Positions 23,701 through 35,814 of a stretch of 64,000 nucleotides of DNA are shown here, one piece after another (positions within the stretch are counted from its first letter, which is position 1; every line of letters begins with the position of its first letter). This DNA comes from Albula goreensis. Lineage: Eukaryota > Chordata > Actinopteri > Albuliformes > Albulidae. Location: NCBI GenBank assembly GCA_022829145.1, contig CM040753.1:16645884-16709883 (forward strand), written 5' to 3'. Made by a program: the position numbers and the translations under genes. Under the pieces are notes generated by a model. The model saw only the letters and a program-made list of their open reading frames with translations. It was not told the DNA's origin and made no database searches.

Positions 23701-26700
23701 ACAGCTGCTATGTCAAATCTGTAGCCCTCTGTTTCTCTGAGTTAATAACGGGTAATCAAAAAAAAAATCCAGCAAAAAAAAAAAAAAAATGGATTAAAAC
23801 AAAAAAACATTCTAATACCTCACCATATGAGCAAATCACATTTGAGCAAGAAAAATAATCAAAAATGCAAATCATGTAAATCAACACAATTTAGGAACAA
23901 AAACACTCTTTCAGGCCGGTGGGACTTCAATATACACACAGAAGTATTCACCGTTGATGGAAAATGCAGATCAATCAGGCAACAGGTGGGGGGACGGACG
24001 AAAAGAGGGGAACACTGTTGTACTCTGTGTTTGCCATTTAAAAAATAAACACACCCCCCCACTCCCTATCCACAATTACCAACAGCAACAAGAGCAAGCA
24101 CTGATAGAGTGATGAAGGGAGAGATAAAACAGCCATTGGAGAGAACGACGGCATCAGAATCAATTCAAGTGTAGGGCACTCATCACCTGTGCAGTGCAAC
24201 AAATCAAGTACTGTCCTTGCTTTTCTGACTTGCTGTTAGAACTAATGCCATTCAAGCCCTTCCTTTTAATCCACTGGTACTAAATATGGGCTTTTAATCT
24301 ATTGTTACCATGGTTATGCAAGATTCATTCAAAATTGGCCAGATAATAATGATGACACGTTGTATGTATACACTGCTTTTCAATATGTTCTCAAATGCAT
24401 TATAATGCCCCAGGCATGGAAATAAAAACAAAACAAAAAAATTAAGCAGAAAATTTGCAGAGGCAAAAAAAAAAAGAAGCAGAACCAAACAAGACAATAG
24501 CTCATAGGGCAAAATGAGACAACCAAGGGCAAGACACAGGTGGAAGGAGGAAAGTTGGCAGTCCACTTTTCCAATCAAATTTTCAGATTCCCTGTCCTAA
24601 TGGTAGAGGTGATACTCCCAGATCTTTCACACAAAACCCTTGACTGTGTCTCACTAGGAACATGATGAAAAGTTTGCATATCTAGATTTCCTAATGCCTC
24701 TGATACTATGTCGGGTTTTTGTTCAAAATGACACGGAAATACAGGAATAAATGAAAGACAGAACAATCTTCCCTCCGCATCTGCAAATAAACAGGCTTCA
24801 AAACGGTTGAAAATGAAAGGTTTAGGAAAAATGTTTATCAGAGCGTTCTTGCGCATTAAAATTTCAAAGAACACCTCTCGCTGAGAGCGGCACGGATATA
24901 TTGTCAGCAAGTAAAAGTGCCTTTCACTGCCTTCAATCAACCACAGCACAGCACAACTCCCATTTCCTCAAGAAACAGAGATACAGAAATATACAATGAA
25001 AATGCGAGCGATTACATCTTCTCTCTTCTCCTCTTCTAAATATGGTTGGATCCTACACAGTATTTATCAGATTATATCTAAAAAAAATTACACTATGATG
25101 AAAACAAAACATGTAAAACAATATACAAAATGAGGAGGAGAGTTGATTTAAAAAAAAAAAAATACAAACCACTATTTGTTATTTGGTTTGGTAACTTTTC
25201 ATGTTCTCTGCATGTGCCCTCAAACATTTGTTTCATACATGCTATCCATATAGGGCTTTTTAATCTCATGCTATAACTCAATGACATATGGCCAAAAATA
25301 AAATTAAGACCTTACAATTTCATTCCATCTGGCCAGAGTACAAGGTCCTCTGCCTTGTGGTGATGTCATTAGCAGTGTCAGAGTTGTAAAGTTACCATCA
25401 GATGACCTACTTTATCCATACACCACACCACATGGAAGTGCTCCCTTTATCCTGTACGTCACTGTAGTGTCATTTCCTCCAGGACATCAATACTAGTCAT
25501 GGGGTAAAATGATGGTAAATTATCTTGGCATGCTATAACATTAACTGCAATGGAAGATGTATTTGCTGCCAGTCTGTAAAATACTAGAAAGTTCAATAAC
25601 AAGAAAAAACATCCAGATATGAATGAAAATTGAATAAAAATGGATACAATTTGTTCCTTTACTACTCTGACGTCTACAATTATCTTATCTTGCAATTAAA
25701 TCCCCAAGAACACTAGTTTTACAGAAATGTAGGGTTGTCTGGGGAAAAGAAAATGATAAATAGGGGTGTACATCTGTGGTGGGGACATCTGCTGGTTGCA
25801 AGAGGTAGTACAGCTCTGACAACACCCTGAAGGGCAAATTCAGAATGTTATATTTCAGGGAAATGAATGTGAACTAAATGATAATGTTGTATGGTGACAA
25901 TCTCATTTCTGTTTGTGCTTTGAAACTGAAATGCGTTTACTGCAAAACAAATTATCATGATATCAAAAAGATGACTTCTCCCTGACCCAAAAAAAAAACG
26001 TAAAACAAAACAGCACCATCTTTTTTCAAGACCATTACTTGCTGAGGGATTTTTAATCACCAGAGTCCAAGGACTGAGACTGATTAGAAGGGAAACAAGA
26101 AATAAATGGTACAACCTTGCAGTGGAGCTGAGAGAGAAGGAAACCTACAGAGGTAGGGGGAGCGGGAGGGAGGCAGGGAGGGAGAGGAGAAATAAAGAAA
26201 TGAAAGAAAGCCGTCAGATTCCTTAGCAGGGCCGAATAGGAGAGGAAAAAAGGGGAAGAAAAAAACACTGTCCCCCCAAGGTCCTGAAATTTTCACTTGG
26301 CAGCTTCAAAGGAAAATAAATTATTGAAATTGCCCCCGTCACTTGCAGCTTCAGTCAATTACAATTAGAGGAGCAGGCCGAGACGCTGGCAGGACATGGA
26401 CTCTTAGGAAGATTGCATGGGGGAAGGGGGGAATAAATAACCCAGGAAATAAATATTCAGACATTCCATTCTGCTTTATTAAAATTATAAAAAAAAATCT
26501 CATGCATTAACAAACATGAGGATGGAGATGCGAGGCCTTGACCAGGCAATCTGAGAGAATACGGGACACTGAATTGGTTTGTGGGAGCCCTGACGGCTCC
26601 TTTTTTTAGTATTCTAAAACAAACCAAACAAAACCGAATCAGCAAAGCAAATACCAAAAAATATGTCATTAGAAACATGCTAAACAGCAGCTGCACATGT

Positions 26701-27867
26701 TGTCCAGTATAACACTCCTATCTATGTAGCAGAATAAAACATGTTCAGTACAACATTCTCAGCTCTCCCAAATACACCACAATGCTGAGATAGACTAGGC
26801 TAGAAGTTGTAGGGAGGTAATTTTAGCCAAACTATTACTTTAAGCTGTACAAAGGCAAGGGCGAAATGATATGACATTATGAAGACAGTGTTTGGGGAGA
26901 ATAATGTGGGTCCTTCTGGCAGTATCTTGAGGTTGGAGGTTCGAGAAGCAGACTGTGGCATAATTTCATCCCTTGGCTCTGTGGTGAGACAGAGAGAGGA
27001 GACACACCCTGGCAGGCTTAGCCAGGCCCTTAGTGTGCGCTCCATGGAATTGCTGTCTTCTGCAGAAAGGGGGGAAAATGGGGTGGGGGCGTTTTTCAGT
27101 GAGGGGGAAGGAAGTAGAAAAGCCCAGCGGACCGGCAGGCAGTGTGGCTTTAATAATGCAACAGCTCCCTGGGGAGCAGCCGACACACAGCCACGCTAAT
27201 GCACCCATCACCACAACGATGCAGCTCCTTCCACCCACAAATGAGGGATAATCATGGGGCTCTGATCTCCCTTCCCCCAAAATAAGTTTGCACACTGCCC
27301 ACACTGACAACCTTGAGCATAAAAAACACACTGACATACATTGTGAAGATAGAATATATTATGCCAAGCATCTCATCTGAGAAGGGCTCCTGTGGATGCA
27401 GGCTTTTGATCCAGTGTTCCACCAAAACTGATTAAACTATCCAAAGGTGTTCACTGACCACCATGATTGGTTGATTATTTGAATAAGGCAATGAAGATAA
27501 TCCGAAGAATACATTTTGTCTCTCTCTCTGCATAACAAAGATCTGAATATAATTTGTGGTTTCCAAAATATATGTAAAATATATATTTAAAAATACACAC
27601 CATTTCAAACAGCAGTGCTGTAAAATATACAAATTGTCCACATATTTGTACTGCATGACATTATACTTGTATACGCACACTTCTTAACCCTTCCTCTTGC
27701 ACTGCCATGTAAAGCACAGCTTATGGATCTCTTTTTATCTCTTCATGCTCAGTGATTTGAGAATGAGACTCTTCGGGTGGCTATGTCTGATGACCAGCCA
27801 GCAGGAAAGAGGCAGTTGTGATCACTGTTTGAGTAAGCGGTGGCAGCTTGATAGTATGAACAAAGAC

Positions 27868-28035
27868 AGCACAGTATGGAGCGCTATAATGGCCAGGGAC
27901 CTGGGCTTGTATGTCTGAGGGTGCAGGCCCAGGTAGAACATTACCACTTTCCCCTTGAGCACTCCCTGACCAAGCATCTGGAAAATATGCACTGACTTTT
28001 TATCATAAGCTGCCTGGAAGCGTATTGGTTTCTCA
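27868..28035 (+). mobile_element. Decayed tRNA-derived SINE
   Basis: The motifs run in the same order as in the other copies: GGAGCGCTATAATGGCCAGG, CCTGGGCTTGTA, GGTGCAGGCCCAGGTAGAAC, then CCCCTTGAGCA, a decayed body, and AAGCTGCCTGGAAGCG near the end in place of the usual TAAGTCGCTCTGGATAAG tail. It is more degraded than the copy at 30.9 kb, so the boundaries are approximate. Confidence 0.5.
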
Positions 28036-28788
28036 GATGTCTAGGGCTGGATTTGATTGGCCCAGAAAACAGTTTGCCTAAATCTACATTAACAGAAGAA
28101 ATTTACAGAAGAGCCAGCCGAGAATTTTCCAGATCTAAATATCAGAATGAAATTGGAGTCCCACTTACTAGAGATGCTGATTAGTCAGAAGCAGTAACGG
28201 GCCATTGGTTCACTGCTCAGCTGGGTGTGGTCTGAGACAGTAGTTAATGTAAGCGGTGAGAGTGGCTCTGGAGATAATGTGCATGTGGTCACAGAGCCAG
28301 GAGCTGGGCCGCTGCAGGAAGTCTCCTTCTGAACGCAGAGCTGGTGGCAGGGGCCCCTCCCAATCAGCCCTGCCAGCTGGAAGGTGAGGAAGTACTTCTC
28401 TCTCTATGTCGCTCTCCTGCATCCCTCCCTCTCCTTTTCTGACAGGCCCCTGATCCCTTAAACAGGAGATGTCTCTCTTTCCTTGCAAAATCAAAATGTC
28501 GGCAGGGGATCTCTGCACACACTCCCTTGGATGCTCACACACACAGACATGCATGCACGCATGCACGAGGACCCGAAGCTTCATTACAGAGGAATGATTT
28601 ATTCAGCTTTTTCCCTTTTTGATTAAAAAACATCTCCTTCATGTTTTGATTTATGAGATGGGAGGGGAAAGAGGAGGTGAGGTGAGTGTGGATATGGGGG
28701 AGGGAAGCTCGGGGGGAGAGTGAGAATTACATCATCCTTTCTCACAAAGGTAAATCAGGACTCATTGAGTGAGGTGATACTCAGAAGT

Positions 28789-28789
<1 letters not shown>

Positions 28790-28861
<72 letters not shown>
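28790..28861. repeat. (CA)36 microsatellite
   Basis: Seventy-two bases of uninterrupted CA dinucleotides, the longest perfect microsatellite in the window. It lies in the intron between the signal-peptide and Ig1 exons. Confidence 0.97.
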
Positions 28862-28865
<4 letters not shown>

Positions 28866-30627
28866 TGCACACTTCCTCTGTGCCTCTAACTCAGGAGATG
28901 GGGAGAGGTGGGTGGTGGGGTTTGGGGGTACAGTTGTTGAGGAGGTGTGAGGTAAGCATTTGTAGGGGGGTACACCTGCTATGATACCCTCTGGTTTGTC
29001 ATAGAGGACAGTGTTGAGCTGTGGGTAAGCTTTTTACAGCAGCACTAGAGAGCTGGAGCAGACATTGTGCAAAGTGCACTCTGCTGTGTAAGAAACAGAG
29101 AGTGAAATATAGAGAGGGGGAGCAAAAGGCACTAGGGAGCAGGAATAAAAGACAAAATCCTGTTCGACTGAGGAGCTACAGAGCATGCTGTCTGACGGTT
29201 CGAACCAAGTAACCAGGAAGCACAGCTACCAAATGGGGTACAGCAACAGAATGGGGAGGGATGAGCAAGGAGGGGGCAGGGGGCAGGATTAGACCTCAGG
29301 GCCTGACAGATGCATTGTGGGAAACCTGCTAACTGACAGATACAGACTGCAAGCAGTGGTTTTATGCAAAGCCATGCTCTTTAGGGGAAACACACTGTAA
29401 CAGCAGGGCTGTATGAGGTGAACAGACTCAGACATACATTAACTGAACAGGATAGGCTGGGCAAAAAGAGCATCACACCTACAGGTCTAAGGTAGTAAGG
29501 ACAGCCTCCTGCTCTCTCTTTACTCCTTATGTCAATGTAGAAGATTAGCAATAAATACCAAAATAGACAATTGTGGACCAATTAAAAGCAATAGCAGAGA
29601 TGCTACTGCCTGGCACTCTCCCCAGGACAGCCCCTAATAGGACAAACACCAGAGCATGGAATTACGTGACCTTCAGCACAGAATGGGGGTTGATCTGATC
29701 TGCGGCAGGTGGATAGCAACCCTCCCCCACCGCTTGCCAGAGAGAACGTGAGTCTGAGAGTATGAGCGCTGATAGTGGCTATGATTGGAATATGAACAGG
29801 AGAAACCTGATTCTAGATTAGCTCTCCTACTTTACGTCTTTCCAAAACACACACACAAACACACTATCCCCAACGTATTGATGAATTGTCTGCACAATGG
29901 ATCCTTTCTTACAGTCTCTTTCCTACGAGTGGAATGAGGATGGACAGAGCGATAGACACACTGACAAACCATAAGACAACCGGGTCTCATCCCATTGGTG
30001 CCTTGCTGTCACATGATGGAAAACTTTTGTCCGTTTTAGCCACAGACCACGGTAAAAGCCCTACTTCCTTTGTCTTTGTTCTCTTTTGTTTATGTTTTTT
30101 AGTGCAACCCAATTTTAACATCCCTAGCCAACAGATGAACATTAGGCTCCACTCCAAGCACCAAATCTCTGATAGAGTGTCTGAATTGGTTTGTTAACTT
30201 TTCCGGCCTTGGATCTCTATACTAGGATTGGTGCCAACAGGTTTTCAATTGGGACTGTTTTAACATTGCAAGCACTCACCTTTGAAACTCTGTGCCCATT
30301 GTCTAAAGCTCTTGACTCATCAGAAGTAATATGTGATTGCTGGTTTATAAGAAAACTATATCCCCTAAACTTATAGCACATTAGAGTGAAACATGGGTCA
30401 CTAGACACACAGACTTTATACACCTGAAATGTGAGGTTACATGAACATAAACCTCCTTCCTACATCCTCAAAATGAAAGGTTTTCCCATGTAGACACCGA
30501 CAAATGCACAGACAAACTGACGAACAAAATGATGGGGTGAGACAAAAGCATATGGACCCCAATTCCTTTGGTGGTCTCTTCCAGCAAAAGACCAAATGAA
30601 AAGAATGCCAACAGGAAAGATACTTAC

Positions 30628-30721
30628 ATAAGGCATAGCAGCCAGTCAGCAGCAGTGATAGGAGCAGACCCGCCAAGGGCAGCAGGACTGGCAGGCCAGG
30701 GAGGCGGCAGGTGGGCAGCAT
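30628..30721 (-). CDS. ptprs: Receptor-type tyrosine phosphatase sigma (LAR family), first coding exon: start codon and signal peptide
   Basis: This exon encodes residues 1-31 plus one base of the next codon. The protein starts MLPTCRLPG, followed by a leucine-rich hydrophobic core and a small-residue end (TGCYA), which is a classical secretory signal peptide with likely cleavage after about residue 30. The ATG is at 30721-30719. An in-frame TGA lies 22 codons upstream in the same exon (30787-30785) and no ATG lies between, which fixes the start. The donor is TTAT|GTAAGT, with the intron starting at 30627. The exon ends in phase 1, and the Ig1 exon at 18123 starts with the two missing bases, giving a serine at the join (ALSPPRF). 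Known for the family: PTP-sigma is a cell-surface synaptic and axonal receptor phosphatase. The signal sequence itself is not diagnostic; identity comes from the downstream exons. What makes this exon convincing is the matching phase, the upstream stop and the strong splice sites. Confidence 0.88.
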
Positions 30722-30806
30722 GCTCACAGATGACCTTTGACCTGGCTTGAGAGCCAAGGCCCCACAAGTAGGAGATGGGGAGCTTCACACAGGACGTCTT
30801 GGCACT
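30722..30806 (-). other. ptprs: 5'UTR part of the signal-peptide exon of ptprs
   Basis: These 85 nt are the untranslated part of the same exon. The 3' splice site is strong: on the minus strand an uninterrupted pyrimidine-rich tract runs into TTGCCCCAG, with the exon beginning AGTGCC at 30806. There is no upstream ATG in this segment. Because the exon begins at an acceptor and not a promoter, at least one further noncoding 5' exon must exist to the right on the minus strand. A decayed SINE starts only about 100 bp upstream of this acceptor. Confidence 0.75.
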
Positions 30807-30908
30807 CTGGGGCAAAGAGAGAGGGGAGAAAAAAAGAACATGAATCATTTTGTTCACTGTAAAAACATTAAATTACTTTTAAAAAATGTACCAGATGCAT
30901 CATAGCTA

Positions 30909-31085
30909 ACCTTTTTTTTTACAGACAATCCCTGAATACAGCTGAATATTTACTCAAGCAATTCAGATTAACTACCTTGGCTCATGGGTACAAAAGCAAC
31001 ACACCATCTGGAAATGAAACTTGCAACCTCCAAGTCACAAGCACAGTTCCCAAATCTAGCCACCCGTAGCGGTCACTCTGCTATG
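30909..31085 (-). mobile_element. Decayed tRNA-derived SINE just upstream of the signal-peptide exon
   Basis: Read on the minus strand, it has a head with GGGTGGCTAGATTTGG and AACTGTGCTTGTGACTTGG, then GGTTGCAAGTTTCATTTCC (B-box region), GTTGCTTTTGTACCCATGAG, and ATTGCTTGAGTAAATATTC with CAGCTGTATT. It ends in an A tract (GTAAAAAAAAAGG). The order and wording match the same SINE family as the copy at 34.4 kb. Its A-rich end lies about 100 bp from the acceptor of the signal-peptide exon, in the same transcriptional orientation. Confidence 0.7.
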
Positions 31086-32861
31086 CAGGAACATTCATTT
31101 TGCAGATACTCCTACACAGAGAGTAATTCATGGGAAAATCAGTGCATCCATGTGAGTGATGGATAACAGTGATATAGGACAGGCTAATATTCCCAGACCT
31201 GATACAGCAATGTACACACTTTATCACTTAAGTGCTAACATAGGTCAACTATAGAAACTCAGGACTGTGACATACATTTTAAATGTAGACAATAATTAAG
31301 TGATGCAGTCAAATGTTTTTCCCATGAGACAAAGCATTGGTAATCACATGGTACCAACCAGCTGAGGGAAATGTAGCTGCAAATGAACAAATCTGATCAG
31401 ATCTACCTACAGCGCTATGAACAAAAGATCCCACAGCCCCGCCCTAATGACAAGAAAAAAATCACTATTCTCCATCTCCATTTCAGTATCAACCGCTCAA
31501 GGACTTTTTTTCCTGAAACAATGAGCACTTACACATGGCAATTCCCAAGCAAGCACATCTAAGGCAAGGCCAGAAATCGCTCCCAGATAAAGGCGAGCTT
31601 TAACGACTTGAAATCTCTCCTTTTTGCCAGAGTACAGAGAGAAAAAAGGAATCTGAGCGCCTGATGTCTCAGACTCATAATTAACTGCTTTTCACATCTC
31701 ATAATTAGTTTGGTTTTATCCCAGGATCTTGTCATTATTTGCTTATCTGCAGATCTTGTAATTATTTAGGTGCCCGACTGATTTTCAAGCGGTGATTCTT
31801 TGTTTTAGTGAAATTGCCATTAATCCTTCTGTACACATGTGTATTAGGAACTGCTCTACTGATATGGGTGAGGAGTGCAGCAAGGGAGAGGGAATGATGG
31901 TTCATAGCTATGCATACGTAAATTAAAAAGAAATGAAAAAATGGAGAGGGAAAGAGACAGCTTTTTATGCCATTTACTGGTACACTCTGCTAAAACACAT
32001 ATTCACTCCCACTCCACGCCACCTCAAAGCATACTGCACACCACACCAGAGCTCCCCCGCCCCCCAAAAGAAAAGACGGTACAAGGTAAACCAGCTACAC
32101 AGCTATTCCAACCAAGCTCTAATCAACTTTAGCAATACATTTACAAACATACATTCAGTCCATCACCCTCCACAGTACAATCAGTTCCTGTATGACATTG
32201 CACACTTTGGCACTGAACACTATTAACCCTGTTGACAACATGTACTCAACCCTAAGGTGTGCAGAGACTGTTTCTTTCAGTATTAATTTTGGATCAATAG
32301 GCCCACCATCCTTCACCTGGTTCCTCCTCATCAGTCAAATGGCCATAGCGAGAGAGGAGTGCATATGATATCACCTGCAAGGCTTCTGGGAGATGAGTGG
32401 AGCCCTTTTGAACATTTCAATAAGAAGGGAGGAAGAGAGGAGAGAAAAGAACGAGTGTGTTGCCTGATGAGATTTCATGGCGCGCCTACGTCTGACGGGG
32501 AGAGATCAAAGTGACAAGCTGGCAGGAACCGGGGTTCCGACACGCAGTGCCATGCTGCGCCAGCCTGACCCACTTTCCTCTCTCTATGGGATGCCAAAGA
32601 GTCACCCGCCACAATCTGAAGGTCATTCAAGGAACACTGAGTCAACAGCTACCACCCCCACCATCCCAAAAACACCCCACAGCTCCCCCCAAGCACCTCA
32701 CTGCGATTCCCCCTCTCCACCTCAGCTGATGTGAGGTGAGTGTTCTGATGCAAAATGACTGTCACCCATTTCCTCACCAGGTGTTACACACTGGTTGTGG
32801 CTGAGGTTGAGTTGAGATCCCCCGTTCCCTGGAAAGCCCTTGGATATCATCACTGATATCA

Positions 32862-32906
32862 TTCCATTCATTTAGCACATGCTCTTTTTTGGAGTGACTT
32901 ACAATG
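32862..32906 (-). mobile_element. Fish SINE/LINE-type 3' tail fragment
   Basis: On the plus strand CATTTAGCACATGCTCTTTT is followed by TTGGAGTGACTTACAATG. This is the reverse complement of the tail 'CATTGTAAGTCGCT..GGATAAGAGC..CTGCTAAATG' shared by many fish SINEs and their partner LINEs. No clear tRNA-like head is visible to the right, so this is probably a 5'-truncated or eroded copy. Confidence 0.5.
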
Positions 32907-34379
32907 TGAGAGAGCATAAGTGCATCTGCACGAGTTATACAAGCAACGGTGAGACAGACTGAGCGAACATTCAGGAAAGATAGACTACATGTATGTGCAA
33001 CCACCACATTAAAGCACCAATGCCAAATAAAAATCATCTTAATTCATTAATGACAATTCATTAAGTCTTTCAGATCATGACATTAAAAATTCAGTTCATT
33101 ATTATTATTATTATTTCTTGCAGGGGTAGCCCCAGAAGAGAAAAGCTGCTGCAGTCAGAGAGGGGCAGAGCTTTAGACCAGAGTCAGGAAACATATTTCT
33201 TTTGCCTGAGGGACCTTCGCTCAAACCACTCACTCTGGGGAGTGTGGAGTGTCAACTTTCAGCAGCAGGTCTTTTGTGGTCTCACTCTCTTAACAAAGGG
33301 GCTACTTTTATTATTTTTTTATTATCAAACCTTGTTCCTTAAAATGGGGGAACATACAGCGCAATAGTTATTGTCAGTTTCTCTTTTGTTGCCAGTAAGT
33401 GCAGGATAGGTGCTGACACGTTCCTGGAGGGCAAGGCTTTCACGGAGTGTGGAGAGAGGACAAAGCGACAGGGACGTCGGACTCACTTACAGGCTACCTG
33501 TCAGTCATGGCTCCCACACCTGTGCTGCTGTGGTGGAAGAGCCGGCCGGGGCATTGGCACAATGCTGGCCTTGAGTCCAGACACTCAAACTTTGATGGAG
33601 AATCTCACAAAAATGCATTGATTTTTTGATATTGTTTGCCTGAAAACTTACTGATGACCACTGATTTCTGAAGGTAGACCAATGTATTATGGAAGAAATA
33701 CCTGAGAATTTTCTTTTGCTCTGAACAGCCGTTTAAAATTGGGAGTCATTTTGAGACAATGTGATTTTTAAAATAATTTACACCCATAAGAGAACTGAAA
33801 TTCTTTCTATTCTAGGAATATAAATCTTGTTTTGACCTGAAACTCCGGATGTTTATATTTAACAGTAAAGAGTTAACATTAAAGAGAAAAAAACTATAAA
33901 AAACCCTGCCCATCCCAAAAAACCTAAAATAAACAGAATCCCTTCCCATATAAATACATACATGCATGCACCTACACTTACAAACTACCTCTAATTTATG
34001 TTTGCATACCAAAGTTTTTGTCATTCCTATATATGACACAATGTTTGCGAACTGCCGTGTTGCTGTACATATACTAATCTTGTTAATGGTTTATGTCAGT
34101 AAATGTAATTTCCATAAAGGTGTACATGAACATTGTGAGTATAACTCCATAAGGGGTCATATACTCATTTTGTGGTCTAGCATTATACGAGCCCTAACCA
34201 GCAGTACTGTTCAAGGCCTTTCTTACATAAACATTTTGTTGACTTTTTTCACACATATCTGGCATTTACTTTAAACCCCAGACTTTCCTTCCATATTTCC
34301 AAGGAATACACAGTGGTATGGTCTGGTAGTGACAATCAACAAGTTGGGTCTTTGCAATGAATGTTTTCATACTTCTTTT

Positions 34380-34555
34380 AGAGTATAATGGTTATGGAAC
34401 TGGGCTTGATGCTCAGAGATTGTGGGTTGATGCCTAGGCAGGGCACTGTGTATTTGATATTTCTTAAGATAAAAATCCAGCTATAGCAGTGGACTGCATG
34501 TAAATGTTAAGCTTACATCTGTATGTAAGCTTTGGATATGATCCACTAAATTCCT
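34380..34555 (+). mobile_element. Decayed tRNA-derived SINE
   Basis: The order of motifs matches common fish tRNA-derived SINEs. There is a tRNA-like head (TATAATGGTTATGGAACTGG, then a decayed B-box region GGGTTGATGCC), then GGGCACTGTGTA, then the 'AAAATCCAGCT' body, and finally a tail TGTAAGCTTTGGATATGA that resembles the usual 'TAAGTCGCTTTGGATAAG...CTAAAT' 3' end. It is full length but diverged, so an old insertion. Confidence 0.65.
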
Positions 34556-35773
34556 TGAAATATGAATACTAATGTAAAATGGAAGATCACCCTTGAGGCA
34601 GTTATAACTGTCATGTTATACAGGGAGCAGTAAGATAGTTACAGAAAAAAAAAATTATCCAAAACCAGTTCAAACCTGAGCAATTGCACATTAGCAACTA
34701 ATTTAGTCAAAATACAGTTGTCCATTTGAAGCCACAACCTATACACTACTCTCAAATGGCACGCACTGGTTTTTGTAGTGAAGAACAAGAGCCCTGAATT
34801 TGGGCAAGCATATCTGACATTACAGAGGCACCCTGCTGGGGCTCGTACTATAAGATTATGAATCCAATGAGAGGGGCTACCTTGAAGCCATGGCCTCATT
34901 CTAAAACTATGAGCTCTGGTTAATGTAAAAGGAGCTTCCCCAGGGAAATGACAGCACATCACACACATCCAAGGCTTAGGCAGAAAACAGATCAATGGAT
35001 AACCCCCCCCACACACACACACACATACAGGTTGCCACTAAAATAGCCGAAATAACATAAACAAGAGTAGCACTGTGGCAGGCATCAAAGGAAAACAGAT
35101 GAAACTAAAATGGCCAGAGTTCTTTTTACTAACCCCTCCTAGGGGACAAAGGAAAAAGTAGAAAACAACACAAACAAATTAATTAAAAAATAAAACACCC
35201 AGCAGGGCCAAACACCAAAAAAGCAAACAAAGTCTCCCGCTTTCTACCTGAGAGGCTGTTCTTAAAGAGGAGGTCCTGAATGATGGCACTGGCTTACACC
35301 TGGACTGATTACAAATCCACCTCAGGTGAGCCTGCCTGTTAGTCAGGCTGTTGCGGTTTAATTTTCCGTATTTTCTCCAGGTTGAGGGAGGGCACAGGAA
35401 CTGGCAGCAGTCCAATAGGAGGAGCAGAGGAGCTTGCTCTTCCCTTCATCTCTCCCAGTACCACACCAGAAATAACAGTACGATCTGAGCCTTCCTCTCC
35501 CCATTCAATCATTTGGAATTCTTCGCTGCTAGAATACCCCGGATTGGTCTCATGTTCTGTGAGGATACACACCAGGACAAGCATCCTGGGAGGAGTGATC
35601 CATTCTGGTCAAGATGATGCACAACGTAAATGTCACTTAAGTGTTCATTTATCACAACCTCCTCTTAGTTCTGTACCAACTTTCAGTCACAGTTTTGTTA
35701 CAGGTGGCTTCAACCTAAACCTCCATTTGCGGGCCCTGCTGACACAAAGTGATTCATCAGAACTGAACTGAAA

Positions 35774-35814
35774 AATATATATATATATATAGATATAAAA
35801 TAAATAAATAAATA
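35774..35814. repeat. (AT)n followed by (AAAT)n microsatellite
   Basis: An AT dinucleotide run passes through GATAT into four AAAT-type units. Confidence 0.92.

Larger units (their letters stand above)
18124..30627 (-). other. ptprs: Intron between the signal-peptide exon and Ig domain 1 of ptprs (12.5 kb)
   Basis: A phase-1 intron with a GTAAGT donor at 30627 and a CCAG acceptor next to 18123. Contents: CpG-retaining blocks close to the Ig1 exon (18.35-19.06 kb), a pyrimidine-rich tract at 20717-20759, A tracts at about 22812, 23166 and 23775, a decayed SINE at 27.87-28.04 kb, and a 36-unit CA repeat at 28.79 kb. Blocks at 22.14-22.50 and 26.88-27.26 kb have higher GC content than their surroundings and could be regulatory, but nothing in them is decisive. 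The stretches 19.1-21.9, 23.2-26.8 and 28.9-30.6 kb show nothing specific. Confidence 0.85.
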
